Shown here in pieces: positions 14,954-23,059 of a stretch of DNA of 64,000 nucleotides. Under the pieces are notes generated by a model. That model was given only the letters and a program-made list of their open reading frames with translations. It searched no databases and had not been told where the DNA came from. The translations under genes were made by a program, and so were the position numbers. Numbering within the stretch: the first letter of the stretch is position 1; each line of letters opens with the position of its first letter. The stretch comes from Allochromatium humboldtianum (GTDB taxonomy: Bacteria; Pseudomonadota; Gammaproteobacteria; Chromatiales; Chromatiaceae): assembly GCF_013385175.1 (NCBI RefSeq), contig NZ_JABZEO010000005.1:124001-188000 (forward strand). The letters run 5' to 3'.

Positions 14954-15901
14954 TCAGGTGTAGAAGTAGCGGGTGATATGGAAGAACAGGGGGGCAGCGA
15001 AACACAGCGAATCGATGCGGTCGAGCACGCCGCCATGTCCCTCGATGAGGGTGCCGAAGTCCTTGACCCCGAGATCCCGCTTGATGGCCGACAGACACAA
15101 TCCGCCCGCGAATCCGGCGAGATTGATCGTCAGCGCGATCGCTAACGCCGCCCAGAAGCCGAACGGCGTCGACCACCACAGCAGCGCGCCGACGAGGCTG
15201 GCGCCGGCGATGCCGCCGATGGTTCCCTCCCAGGTCTTGTTCGGACTCACGCTCGGGACGATGCGCCGCCGTCCCAGCGTCTTGCCGAAGACGTATTGCA
15301 GCACGTCGCTCAACTGGACCACGACCACCAGAAAGAGCAGCAGCTTGGCGTTTTCATGCGCATAGCCCGGGATCTCCAGCATCAGGAGCGCGGGCGCGTG
15401 ACTGACGCAGTAGACCGCGATCATCAGACCCCACTGGATCTTGGCCGTCCGCGCCAGGAAATCCTGAGTATCGCCGGCCAGGGCGCTGCGCGCCGGGATG
15501 AAGAGGAAGGCATAGACCGGAATGAAGATCGCGAACAGCCCGTACCAGCCGTCGTAGACCAGCAGATACTGGACGGGCAGGAAGACGAAGAAGGCCCAGA
15601 ACAGGGTGCGGTGGTCCGCCCGGTGGGTCGGTGTGAGCGTGATGAGTTCGCGCAGGGCGACGAACGAGAGCAGGGCAAAGAGCAGCACCGACCCGATCCC
15701 GCCGGTCGCCATGGCCGCCACGAAGACGGCGGTCATGATCCACCAGGATTTGGTGCGGGCGTTGAAATTGGCGATGACCGCGCGGCCTGTCTCGCTGCGG
15801 AGGCGTTGCGCCAGCCACCAGCCGGTCACGCTCGCGACCACGAGCAGGGCGAGGATGCCGCCGAGCAGCAGCAGGATCTCGTGGTCCCAGGTGACGTTCA
15901 T
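14954..15901 (-). CDS. Phosphatidate cytidylyltransferase (CdsA/YnbB-like)
   Basis: 315 aa, about eight membrane helices. The CdsA signature is clear at the C-terminal end: VSPNKTWEGTIGG, then SAIKRDLGVKDFGTLIEGHG, then GVLDRIDS. It makes CDP-diacylglycerol from phosphatidic acid and CTP in the inner membrane. It ends an operon with an acyltransferase and a CDP-alcohol phosphatidyltransferase, with an ATGA overlap to the acyltransferase. The arrangement recalls E. coli ynbA-ynbB, so it may be a second, dedicated CDP-DAG synthase and not the housekeeping one. Confidence 0.93.
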   Translation of the reverse strand: MNVTWDHEILLLLGGILALLVVASVTGWWLAQRLRSETGRAVIANFNARTKSWWIMTAVFVAAMATGGIGSVLLFALLSFVALRELITLTPTHRADHRTLFWAFFVFLPVQYLLVYDGWYGLFAIFIPVYAFLFIPARSALAGDTQDFLARTAKIQWGLMIAVYCVSHAPALLMLEIPGYAHENAKLLLFLVVVVQLSDVLQYVFGKTLGRRRIVPSVSPNKTWEGTIGGIAGASLVGALLWWSTPFGFWAALAIALTINLAGFAGGLCLSAIKRDLGVKDFGTLIEGHGGVLDRIDSLCFAAPLFFHITRYFYT

Positions 15902-16521
15902 GCGCGACCTCCCAAGGCGAGCAGCGTCTGGCGGGCACGCTCCAGGAAGACCTGTCGCTCCTCGTTCGGCTCCAGCCGAATCGGTCGGCCGAAGCGGGTT
16001 GTGGCGATCAGCGGCACCGGCAGATACTCGCCCTTGGGCAGGATGCGGCTCAGGTTTTCGAGGAAGACGGGGGTCAGCTCGACGTCGGGGCGCTCCCGTG
16101 CGATGTGGTAGAGGCCGGCGCGCAGCTCGCCGATGTGCTCCCCGTCACCACGCGAGCCTTCGGGAAACAGGATCAGCGATCGCCCTTCGTCCAGCGCCGC
16201 GATCAGATGCCGCAGTGACTCGCGTGCCCCGCCGGTTCCACGCTCGATGAGGATCGCGTGGAGCACGGACACGGCCAGCCAGCGTCTCGGGCCGGGGCGA
16301 TTCCAGTAGTCCATCGCCGCCACCGGGCTTGTCTGACGGCGCAGCGGCGGCGGAAGCGACGACCAGATCACCAGGGTATCGAGATGGCTTGCATGATTCG
16401 CGAAATAGACCCGCTGAATCCCAGGGACCGGGGGAGTGCGATCGATCCACTGCGCGCGGACTCCCGTGATCAGCCGGGTCAGGCCGACCAGGAGCGTGGC
16501 CGCGAGCGTGGCGGTGTTCAT
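15898..16521 (-). CDS. 1-acyl-glycerol-3-phosphate acyltransferase-like protein (PlsC family)
   Basis: 207 aa. The family motifs are present: NHASHLDTL (the HX4D catalytic pair, about residues 42-50) and FPEGSRGDGE (about residues 119-128). One N-terminal hydrophobic segment would anchor it to the membrane. It would acylate lysophosphatidic acid to give phosphatidic acid for the CdsA-like enzyme encoded next. Start and stop both overlap the neighbours (ATGA on each side), so the three genes are tightly coupled. Confidence 0.9.
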   Translation of the reverse strand: MNTATLAATLLVGLTRLITGVRAQWIDRTPPVPGIQRVYFANHASHLDTLVIWSSLPPPLRRQTSPVAAMDYWNRPGPRRWLAVSVLHAILIERGTGGARESLRHLIAALDEGRSLILFPEGSRGDGEHIGELRAGLYHIARERPDVELTPVFLENLSRILPKGEYLPVPLIATTRFGRPIRLEPNEERQVFLERARQTLLALGGRA

Positions 16522-17174
16522 GGCGATCCCAGGTCTCGAAGCAGGGTTCGCGTGCGGCGGATGGCGGTCAGGCCGGTGCCGATCAGGAGCAGGATGAGGG
16601 TGATGAGCAGGACCGGGCCATCCAGGGACAGCGGCGTGCAGAGTGCGGCGATGAGCAGCCCGACAGTCAGGGCGGCCATGCGATGCGGCTTGGCCATGGG
16701 GCCTTGGAAGTCCTGCGGCAGTCCGAGCGAGGCGCCGAGCAGGCGGATGTTGGCGGTCAGCAGGGCCAGCAGACCCGCGCTCCAGGCCAGTTCCGGCCCC
16801 CACGCCACGCCGGTCAGATAGCCGGCGGGAACGATCAGCAAGGGGTCGGCGAGTCGGTCGGGCAGTTCGTTGAAGACGGCGCCTGTCCTGGTACCCAAGC
16901 CGCCCTCGACCGCGACCATGCCGTCCAGCAGGTTGCAGAGCAGACGCAATTGGATGCAGGCCGCCGCTGTCACGAGTAGTGCGGCCCGTAGCCCCGGCGG
17001 TCCGTCCGGAACGGCGGCGAGCATGACCAGCGCCCCGATCGAGGCGAATGCCAGACTGGCAACCGAGATGGCGTTGGGTGAGATGCGCCAGCGCGTGAGC
17101 AGCCGTGCCAGGGCGATGGCCAGACCTGAACTGCGGGTCTTCAGCGGACGTCTCGCGGATGGGTGATCTGGCAT
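16518..17174 (-). CDS. CDP-alcohol phosphatidyltransferase family protein (variant motif)
   Basis: 218 aa, six predicted helices. The family motif DG(X2)AR(X8)G(X3)D(X3)D appears as DGMVAVEGGLGTRTG then AVFNELPD at about residues 87-109: the AR arginine is Val and the third acidic residue is Asn, while the first and last Asp remain. It would transfer a phosphatidyl group from CDP-diacylglycerol to an alcohol. The acceptor cannot be told. Located first in the operon before the acyltransferase and CdsA-like genes. Activity with the changed motif is uncertain, although related proteins in similar operons may share it. Confidence 0.82.
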   Translation of the reverse strand: MPDHPSARRPLKTRSSGLAIALARLLTRWRISPNAISVASLAFASIGALVMLAAVPDGPPGLRAALLVTAAACIQLRLLCNLLDGMVAVEGGLGTRTGAVFNELPDRLADPLLIVPAGYLTGVAWGPELAWSAGLLALLTANIRLLGASLGLPQDFQGPMAKPHRMAALTVGLLIAALCTPLSLDGPVLLITLILLLIGTGLTAIRRTRTLLRDLGSP

Positions 17175-17324
17175 GACGGATAGACTCGCTCGCTGAACCC
17201 TGGTTAGGGTGAGAAAATGTCATGTTGCAGTGCTGTCGAGCGGCGAGCTTGCACCGAAAATCGATGTCCGGCAAGAGCGATTCGATTTCGGCCTGAAACG
17301 CCTGACGCCGTGAGATGAGTCCAT

Positions 17325-17356
17325 AAAAAATCCCCCAGACGGGGGATTTTTGTTTT
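17325..17356 (-). terminator. Rho-independent terminator after ppsA
   Basis: AAAAAATCCCCC, loop AGAC, GGGGGATTTTT sits 20 bases beyond the ppsA stop. With runs on both sides it can work in either direction. Confidence 0.9.
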
Positions 17357-17376
17357 ACGGCAATCGACGTCTCAAA

Positions 17377-19752
17377 TCAGAGCGTCTTGGCCTGCTCGGC
17401 CAGATAGAGCCAGGTGTCGATCACGGTGTCTGGGTTGAGCGAGATGCTGCTGATGCCCTGCTTGAGCAGCCAGTCGGCGAAGTCCTTGTGGTCCGACGGC
17501 CCCTGGCCGCAGATGCCGACATACTTGCCCTGAGCGCGGCAGGCGGCGATCGACATCGACAGCATCTTCTTGACCGCCGGATCGCGCTCGTCGAAGTGCT
17601 CGGCCACCAGGCTCGAATCGCGGTCCAGACCGAGCGTGAGCTGGGTCATGTCGTTGGAGCCGATCGAGAAGCCGTCGAAATACTCCAGGAACTCTTCAGC
17701 CAGCACCGCGTTGGACGGCAGCTCGCACATCATGATCAGGCGCAGTCCATCCTTGCCGCGCTCCAGACCCTGCGCCGCCAGCGCCTCGGTGACGGCCTTG
17801 GCCTGACCCAGGGTACGCACGAAGGGGATCATGATCTCGACATTGGTCAGACCCATGTCGTTGCGCACGCGCTTGAGCGCCTCGCACTCCATCTCGAAGC
17901 AGTCGCGGAAGTTCTCGGCCACGTAGCGTCCGGCGCCACGGAAGCCGATCATCGGATTCTCTTCCTCCGGCTCATAGCGCGGACCGCCGATCAGGTTGGC
18001 GTATTCGTTGGACTTGAAGTCCGACATACGCACGATGACGGCGCTTGGCGCGAAGGCGGCGGCGAGTGTGGCGATGCCCTCGGCCAGCTTGGCGACATAG
18101 AACTCGCGCGGGCTGGCATAGGCGGCGATGCGCGGGGCGATCTGCGCCTTGAGATCCGCCGGCAACTGGTCGAATTCGAGCAGCGCCTTGGGGTGGATGC
18201 CGATCATGTTGTTGATGATGAACTCCAGCCGCGCCAGACCAATGCCCGCGTTGGGCGTGGCCGCGAAGGCGAAGGCGCGGTCGGGGTTGCCGACGTTCAT
18301 CATGATCTTGACCGGGATCTCGGGCATGGCCGACAGTTCCACGGTCTTGTACTCGAACTCGAGCTGGCCGTCGTAGATGAAGCCGGTGTCGCCCTCGGCG
18401 CAGCTCACGGTGACGGGCTGACCGTCGACGATCTTGTCGGTGGCGTCGTTACAGCCGACCACGGCTGGAACGCCCAGCTCGCGGGCGATGATGGCCGCAT
18501 GACAGGTGCGTCCGCCCCGGTTGGTGACGATCGCCGCCGCGCGCTTCATGATCGGCTCCCAGTCGGGATCGGTCATGTCGGTGACGAGCACGTCGCCCGG
18601 CTGGACCTTGTTCATGTCGGCGATGCTCTCGACGATACGCGCGACACCGGCGCCGATGCGGTTGCCGATGCTGCGCCCGGTCGTGAGCACCGGCCCCTTG
18701 CCCTTGAGGATGTAGCGCTCGATGACGTTGCCGGTGCGGCTCTGGACCGTCTCGGGACGCGCCTGGACGATGTAGAGCTTGCCGTCGGTTCCGTCCTTGG
18801 CCCACTCGACGTCCATCGGACGGCCATAGTGCTGCTCGATCAGGATCGCCTGCTTGGCCAGCTCCTGCACTTCGTCGTCGGTGATGCTGAAGCGCGGGCG
18901 CAGGTCTTCCGGAACCGGCTCGGTCTTCACATGCGCATCGTGCTCGGGATCGCTGTAGACCATGCGGATGGCCTTGTCGCCGACGGTGCGGCGCAGGATC
19001 GCCGGACGGCCGGCCGTCAGCGTCGGTTTGTGGACATAGAATTCGTCCGGGTTGACCGCGCCCTGGACCACCATCTCACCCAGACCATAGCTGGCGGTGA
19101 TGAAGACCGCATCGCGGAAGCCCGACTCGGTGTCGAGCGTGAACATGACGCCCGAGGCCGCCAGATCGCTGCGCACCATGCGCTGGATGCCGGCCGACAG
19201 GGCGACGTGACGGTGCTCGAAGCCCTGATGCACGCGATAGGCGATGGCGCGGTCGTTGAACAGCGAGGCGAAGACTTCCTTGATCCGGTGCTTGATGTTG
19301 TCGAGCCCGTGGACGTTGAGGAAGGTCTCCTGCTGGCCGGCGAAGGAGGCGTCCGGCAGATCCTCGGCTGTTGCGGAGGAACGCACCGCCCAGGAGACGT
19401 CGTCGGTTCCGGCCTCGGCGGTCAGTTTGGCGTAGGCTTCATCGATGGCCGCTTCCAGGCCGGCGGGGAAGGGCTGTTCCATCACCCAGCCGCGAATGCG
19501 CGGGCCGGCCTCGGCCAGTGCGGCGACATCGTCCACGTCCAGCTCATCGAGTACGGTCTGAATGCGCTCGTCGAGTCCATCCTTGGCCAGGAACTCGCGA
19601 TAGGCGTCAGCGGTGGTGGCGAAGCCGCCGGGAACGCTCACTCCGAGATGGGTCAGGTTCTGGATCATCTCGCCGAGAGAGGCGTTCTTGCCTCCGACGA
19701 CGGGGACATCGTCCATCCCGAGGTCGCTCAGCCAGCGGACGTAGTCGGTCAT
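17377..19752 (-). CDS. ppsA: Phosphoenolpyruvate synthase
   Basis: 791 aa, full family length. Converts pyruvate, ATP and water to PEP, AMP and phosphate, a gluconeogenic step needed for growth on organic acids or acetate. The N-terminal ATP-binding domain begins [15 protein letters not shown]. The phosphohistidine swivel motif is [20 protein letters not shown]. The C-terminal PEP/pyruvate domain has [17 protein letters not shown] and GICGQGPSD. Single gene between its own terminator and a long upstream gap, so probably monocistronic. Confidence 0.97.
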   Translation of the reverse strand: MTDYVRWLSDLGMDDVPVVGGKNASLGEMIQNLTHLGVSVPGGFATTADAYREFLAKDGLDERIQTVLDELDVDDVAALAEAGPRIRGWVMEQPFPAGLEAAIDEAYAKLTAEAGTDDVSWAVRSSATAEDLPDASFAGQQETFLNVHGLDNIKHRIKEVFASLFNDRAIAYRVHQGFEHRHVALSAGIQRMVRSDLAASGVMFTLDTESGFRDAVFITASYGLGEMVVQGAVNPDEFYVHKPTLTAGRPAILRRTVGDKAIRMVYSDPEHDAHVKTEPVPEDLRPRFSITDDEVQELAKQAILIEQHYGRPMDVEWAKDGTDGKLYIVQARPETVQSRTGNVIERYILKGKGPVLTTGRSIGNRIGAGVARIVESIADMNKVQPGDVLVTDMTDPDWEPIMKRAAAIVTNRGGRTCHAAIIARELGVPAVVGCNDATDKIVDGQPVTVSCAEGDTGFIYDGQLEFEYKTVELSAMPEIPVKIMMNVGNPDRAFAFAATPNAGIGLARLEFIINNMIGIHPKALLEFDQLPADLKAQIAPRIAAYASPREFYVAKLAEGIATLAAAFAPSAVIVRMSDFKSNEYANLIGGPRYEPEEENPMIGFRGAGRYVAENFRDCFEMECEALKRVRNDMGLTNVEIMIPFVRTLGQAKAVTEALAAQGLERGKDGLRLIMMCELPSNAVLAEEFLEYFDGFSIGSNDMTQLTLGLDRDSSLVAEHFDERDPAVKKMLSMSIAACRAQGKYVGICGQGPSDHKDFADWLLKQGISSISLNPDTVIDTWLYLAEQAKTL

Positions 19753-20144
19753 CGTTGTGCTACTCCAGTCTTTGGAAAAGTCTGTATTTCAAAGGTATCC
19801 GGGCGGTGCGGTCCAGCGGAGTCTGGACCCATCCAGGCGGGCGAGTCGGCGTGGGCCACGGTGGGGGATCGGGTCGAGCCGCCCCGAACGGGTGATCGTC
19901 GGTTGCAATGACCGCATAATAATCTAGAAAATATACCCCAGCCAGACAGGGTGCGTCCCGAGAGTCCATCAATCCTGAGCATTGAACCGCACTGGATTGG
20001 CGGTTGCCGTTGCGCGCCTGGAGTCGCTTCTGGCGCGGACACCACATTCTTGTCTTGAACCAGCGGGTCCGTTCAGGCAGCCTAGGCGCGCCTAGCCGTA
20101 TCCAAACCGATCCAGTCGATACTCGAACCGAGAGGAAGATCCAA
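19753..20144. other. Intergenic region between ppsA and the repeat-protein gene
   Basis: No gene seen. It holds an AT-rich stretch at about 19910-19945 that is the likeliest site for divergent promoters, and a perfect 14-bp palindrome CTAGGCGCGCCTAG at 20082-20095, about 50 bases before the downstream start. Confidence 0.5.
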
Positions 20145-21110
20145 ATGAGTGAAGAATTGCCTGGCCTCGCGCAATTGCGAGCCATGCTGGGGGCCAGCGA
20201 CAACAGTCAGCTCATCGTGCGTGGCATGTCCATCATCGTGGCGGCTGGAACCTTCTATGTGGTCTCCACCGAAGCGCTCTATGGCGATGCACCGCCGCTG
20301 CCGCAGTCTCAGGTTGAAGCCAATATCGCTCCGATCGGCGCTGTGGCGCTGACCGCGCCGCCAGCCGCGCCGGCACCCGCCGTTGAGGCAGCCCCGGCAG
20401 TCGAGGAGGCCGCTCCGGTTGCTGAGGAAGCCCCGGCAGTCGAGGAAACCGCTCCGGTCGCCGAGGAAGCCCCAGCAGTCGAGGAGGCCGCTCCGGTCGC
20501 TGAGGAAGCCCCAGCCGTCGAGGAAACCGCTCCGGTCGCTGAAGAAGCTCCGGCAGTCGAGGAAACCGCTCCGGTCGCTGAGGAAGCTCCGGCAGTCGAG
20601 GAAACCGCTCCGGTCGCTGAAGAGGCTCCGGCAGTCGAGGAGGCCGCTCCGGTCGCTGAGGAAGCTCCAGCCGTCGAGGAAACCGCTCCGGTCGCTGAGG
20701 AAGCCCCAGCCGTCGAGGAAACCGCTCCGGTCGCTGAAGAAGCTCCGGCAGTCGAGGAGGCCGCTCCGGTCGCTGAGGAAGCCCCAGCCGTCGAGGAAAC
20801 CGCTCCGGTCGCTGAGGAAGCTCCGGCAGTCGAGGAAACCGCTCCGGTCGCTGAGGAAGCTCCGGCAGTCGAGGAAACCGCTCCGGTCGCTGAGGAAGCT
20901 CCGGCAGTCGAGGAGGCCGCTCCGGTCGCTGAGGAAGCTCCGGCAGTCGAGGAGACTGCTCCGGTTGCTGAAGAAGCTCCGGCAGTCGAGGAAACCGCTC
21001 CGGTCGCTGAAGAAGCTCCGGCAGTCGAGGAGACCGCTCCGGTCGCTGAACCAGCCGCCGTCAAGCGGCCGATGCCGGCCTGGATGCTGCACATGACGCC
21101 ACGATCCTAA
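20145..21110 (+). CDS. Membrane-anchored Ala/Pro/Glu/Val repeat protein
   Basis: 321 aa. The ATG at 20145 follows an AGAGGA Shine-Dalgarno. Residues 1-25 are polar. Residues about 26-46 (LIVRGMSIIVAAGTFYVVST) form one transmembrane helix. From residue 83 the protein consists of seventeen 13-residue repeats APAVEE(T/A)APVAEE, then a basic tail VKRPMPAW. The tail is strongly negative and probably extended. With no signal peptidase site it is most likely anchored with the repeats in the periplasm or the cytoplasm. Orientation is not decided. No known family recognised. It could be a spacer or scaffold, like Pro/Glu-rich parts of TonB-type proteins. Confidence 0.72.
   Translation: MSEELPGLAQLRAMLGASDNSQLIVRGMSIIVAAGTFYVVSTEALYGDAPPLPQSQVEANIAPIGAVALTAPPAAPAPAVEAAPAVEEAAPVAEEAPAVEETAPVAEEAPAVEEAAPVAEEAPAVEETAPVAEEAPAVEETAPVAEEAPAVEETAPVAEEAPAVEEAAPVAEEAPAVEETAPVAEEAPAVEETAPVAEEAPAVEEAAPVAEEAPAVEETAPVAEEAPAVEETAPVAEEAPAVEETAPVAEEAPAVEEAAPVAEEAPAVEETAPVAEEAPAVEETAPVAEEAPAVEETAPVAEPAAVKRPMPAWMLHMTPRS
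20391..21053 (+). repeat. 39-bp tandem repeat, 17 copies
   Basis: Seventeen consecutive 39-base units, each coding for APAVEE(T/A)APVAEE, nearly identical at DNA level (unit 1 ends with GTTGCTGAGGAA, most others with GTCGCTGAGGAA). The Thr/Ala choice follows the order A T A T T T A T T A T T T A T T T, which points to duplication of blocks of units. Copy number is likely to vary between strains. Confidence 0.95.
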
Positions 21111-21232
21111 GCCAAGTCAGCCCACCATCCGGGTCGCGTGCCGAGGTGCGCGCGGCCCGCTTGCTGGCTGTCGTCCCTGGCCCCCATGGCCTGGGACTTG
21201 TCTCTGGTCAGGGTCGGCTCCATCTGCACACC

Positions 21233-21589
21233 ATGTATCAGCCGAGTTCAGCCACCAAGCCTTTGCTCCTGATCTGCCTGCTCGTCTTTCAGGCGCAGGT
21301 GCTCGCGCTCTCCTGGCTGCCCTGTCCGCACGTCGACCAGCCCGAGACGATCGCCGGCTGCCCCAGTCACGCCTCCCATCCGCCAGCCCCCGACACGGAT
21401 CCGAATATCCGCCAGGACTGCGCCAAATGCACCCTGGCCGTTGCGATCGGGACACTACACGCCCCACCGTTCGCACCGATCCAGGCCGTCCAGCCTCCCA
21501 GACTCGCCGACTGGCCGAGTCTCGATCCCATCCATACACAGCGCTTTCTCGCGCCTGAACTCCGACCTCCCCAGCCGGGTTCGGTCTGA
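21233..21589 (+). CDS. Small exported Cys/His-containing protein upstream of cusBA
   Basis: 118 aa. After a short polar start, residues 9-24 are hydrophobic (LLLICLLVFQAQVLAL) and form a signal or anchor. The mature part has four Cys, in CPHVD, GCPSHASH and QDCAKCTL, with several His, so metal binding is possible. It lies 66 bases before the CusB-type gene on the same strand. Small proteins of this kind (DUF2946-like) often accompany copper-efflux genes, but no family was recognised with certainty. The start lacks a clear Shine-Dalgarno. Confidence 0.6.
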   Translation: MYQPSSATKPLLLICLLVFQAQVLALSWLPCPHVDQPETIAGCPSHASHPPAPDTDPNIRQDCAKCTLAVAIGTLHAPPFAPIQAVQPPRLADWPSLDPIHTQRFLAPELRPPQPGSV

Positions 21590-21655
21590 CCGAACCACCC
21601 TGACGGCGTTTCAATCCAGCATGGCGCCCAACGAACGGCGCCGGAGGTCATCATC

Positions 21656-22996
21656 ATGCGCAACCCAACGAGCGGCACGGCTCGGTGGCGGCCAGCCCGC
21701 GCCCGTGGTCCTGTGCACCTGCACGCCCTGATATTCCTGCTGCTTCCGCCACTCCTGACGGGCTGTGGCGACGAGACGGGATCCCTGTATCAACCGACCG
21801 AATCCCTGGAAGAGGCTCAGCGCGACACGGCTCTGCAACATGCCGCCAAGCACCTGGACTCCAAATACATCTGTCCCATGCATCCCCAGATCGTCCGCGA
21901 CGAGCCCGGCACCTGCCCGATCTGCGGCATGGCCCTGGTCGAGAGGCGCGTCGAGCCAACGGACGGCCGCGCTCCCGAGGTGACGCTGAGCGAAGCGACC
22001 ATGCACAAAATGGCCATGCGTCTGGCGCCGGTCGAGCGCGGCCTGCTCTGGCGACACATCCACACCCTGGGGCGGATCGAGTACGACGAGACCCGGCTCG
22101 CCCACGTCCACCCGCGCGCGTCCGGGTTCATCGAGGGGCTGGATCTGCGCGCCGAGGGCGAGCCGGTGCGCCGGGGCCAGACGCTCGCACGGCTCTATGC
22201 GCCCGACATCCTCGCCGCCCAAGTCGATTTCCTGCTGGCACTCGATCCCCAGCCCCAGGGCGGCACGCGGGTGAGGGCGGACAAGGCGCGCAACCTGCTG
22301 CGCCTGCTCGACGTACCCGAGGACAGCATCCGCGCCATCGAGCAGAGCCGCGAACCCCAGCGCACCATTCCGGTGCTCGCGCCGATCGATGGCGTGGTAA
22401 CGGCCATGACCGCGCGCGAGGGTATGTACGTGAGCGCGGTGGACGCGCTCTTCAGCATCGCCGACCCGAGCCGGGTCTGGGTGCTGGCCGACGTCTTCGA
22501 GCATCAGATCGACTGGCTGCGGCCGGGCCTGAGCGCCGAGATCCGCGTCCCGGCCCGTCCCGGTCGAGTGTGGGAAGGGCGGGTCGACTATCTCTATCCG
22601 GCGCTCGACCCCAAGGCGCGCACCCTGCGCGTGCGACTGGTGTTCGACAATCCGGACGGCGCACTCAAGCCCAATATGTTCGCCGACGTGGTCGTCTTCG
22701 GCGGACCCAAGCGGGATGCACTCAGCATCCCCGCCGAGGCGCTGATCCGGACCGGAACGCGATCCAGCGTGGTCAAGGCGCTCGGCGAAGGGCGCTTCCA
22801 GCCGGTCGACGTGGTGCCGGGGATGCGCGCGGATGGCGCGGTCGAGATCCTGTCGGGTCTGGACGAGGGCGATCAGGTCGTAGTCTCGGGCCAGTTCCTC
22901 ATCGACTCCGAATCCAGTCTCCAGGCGTCCTTCGGTCGCCTGGGATCGGCGCCCGAGGCGGCGGTCGGGCCGGGAGGCGAACATGCGCACCACTGA
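21656..22996 (+). CDS. cusB: RND efflux periplasmic adaptor, CusB-type with heavy-metal-binding domain
   Basis: 446 aa. Signal/lipoprotein-like N-terminus ([16 protein letters not shown], lipobox-like LTGC). A heavy-metal-binding domain follows at about residues 71-93 ([10 protein letters not shown] then [11 protein letters not shown]), with Cys, Met and His ligands. Then come the barrel-sandwich and membrane-proximal domains of CusB/HlyD adaptors ([24 protein letters not shown]). The C-terminus is His-rich (GGEHAHH). GGAGG lies eight bases before the ATG. It connects the RND pump to an outer-membrane channel and passes Cu(I)/Ag(I) to CusA. Zinc or cobalt cannot be excluded. Confidence 0.9.
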   Translation: MRNPTSGTARWRPARARGPVHLHALIFLLLPPLLTGCGDETGSLYQPTESLEEAQRDTALQHAAKHLDSKYICPMHPQIVRDEPGTCPICGMALVERRVEPTDGRAPEVTLSEATMHKMAMRLAPVERGLLWRHIHTLGRIEYDETRLAHVHPRASGFIEGLDLRAEGEPVRRGQTLARLYAPDILAAQVDFLLALDPQPQGGTRVRADKARNLLRLLDVPEDSIRAIEQSREPQRTIPVLAPIDGVVTAMTAREGMYVSAVDALFSIADPSRVWVLADVFEHQIDWLRPGLSAEIRVPARPGRVWEGRVDYLYPALDPKARTLRVRLVFDNPDGALKPNMFADVVVFGGPKRDALSIPAEALIRTGTRSSVVKALGEGRFQPVDVVPGMRADGAVEILSGLDEGDQVVVSGQFLIDSESSLQASFGRLGSAPEAAVGPGGEHAHH

Positions 22997-23059
22997 GTCC
23001 CAATCGCAAAACATGGCTGTCGATGCAGGGAATGTCATGGTTTTTCAGGGAGAGACACC

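Noticed and set aside
17350-19911. 853-codon plus-strand open frame opposite ppsA
   Set aside because: Antisense to a full-length PpsA. No family features, and it spans the ppsA promoter region.
20082-21094. Long open frames in other phases of the 39-bp repeat
   Set aside because: A 39-base period is a multiple of three, so every frame stays open. Only the plus frame with AGAGGA and a transmembrane start makes sense.
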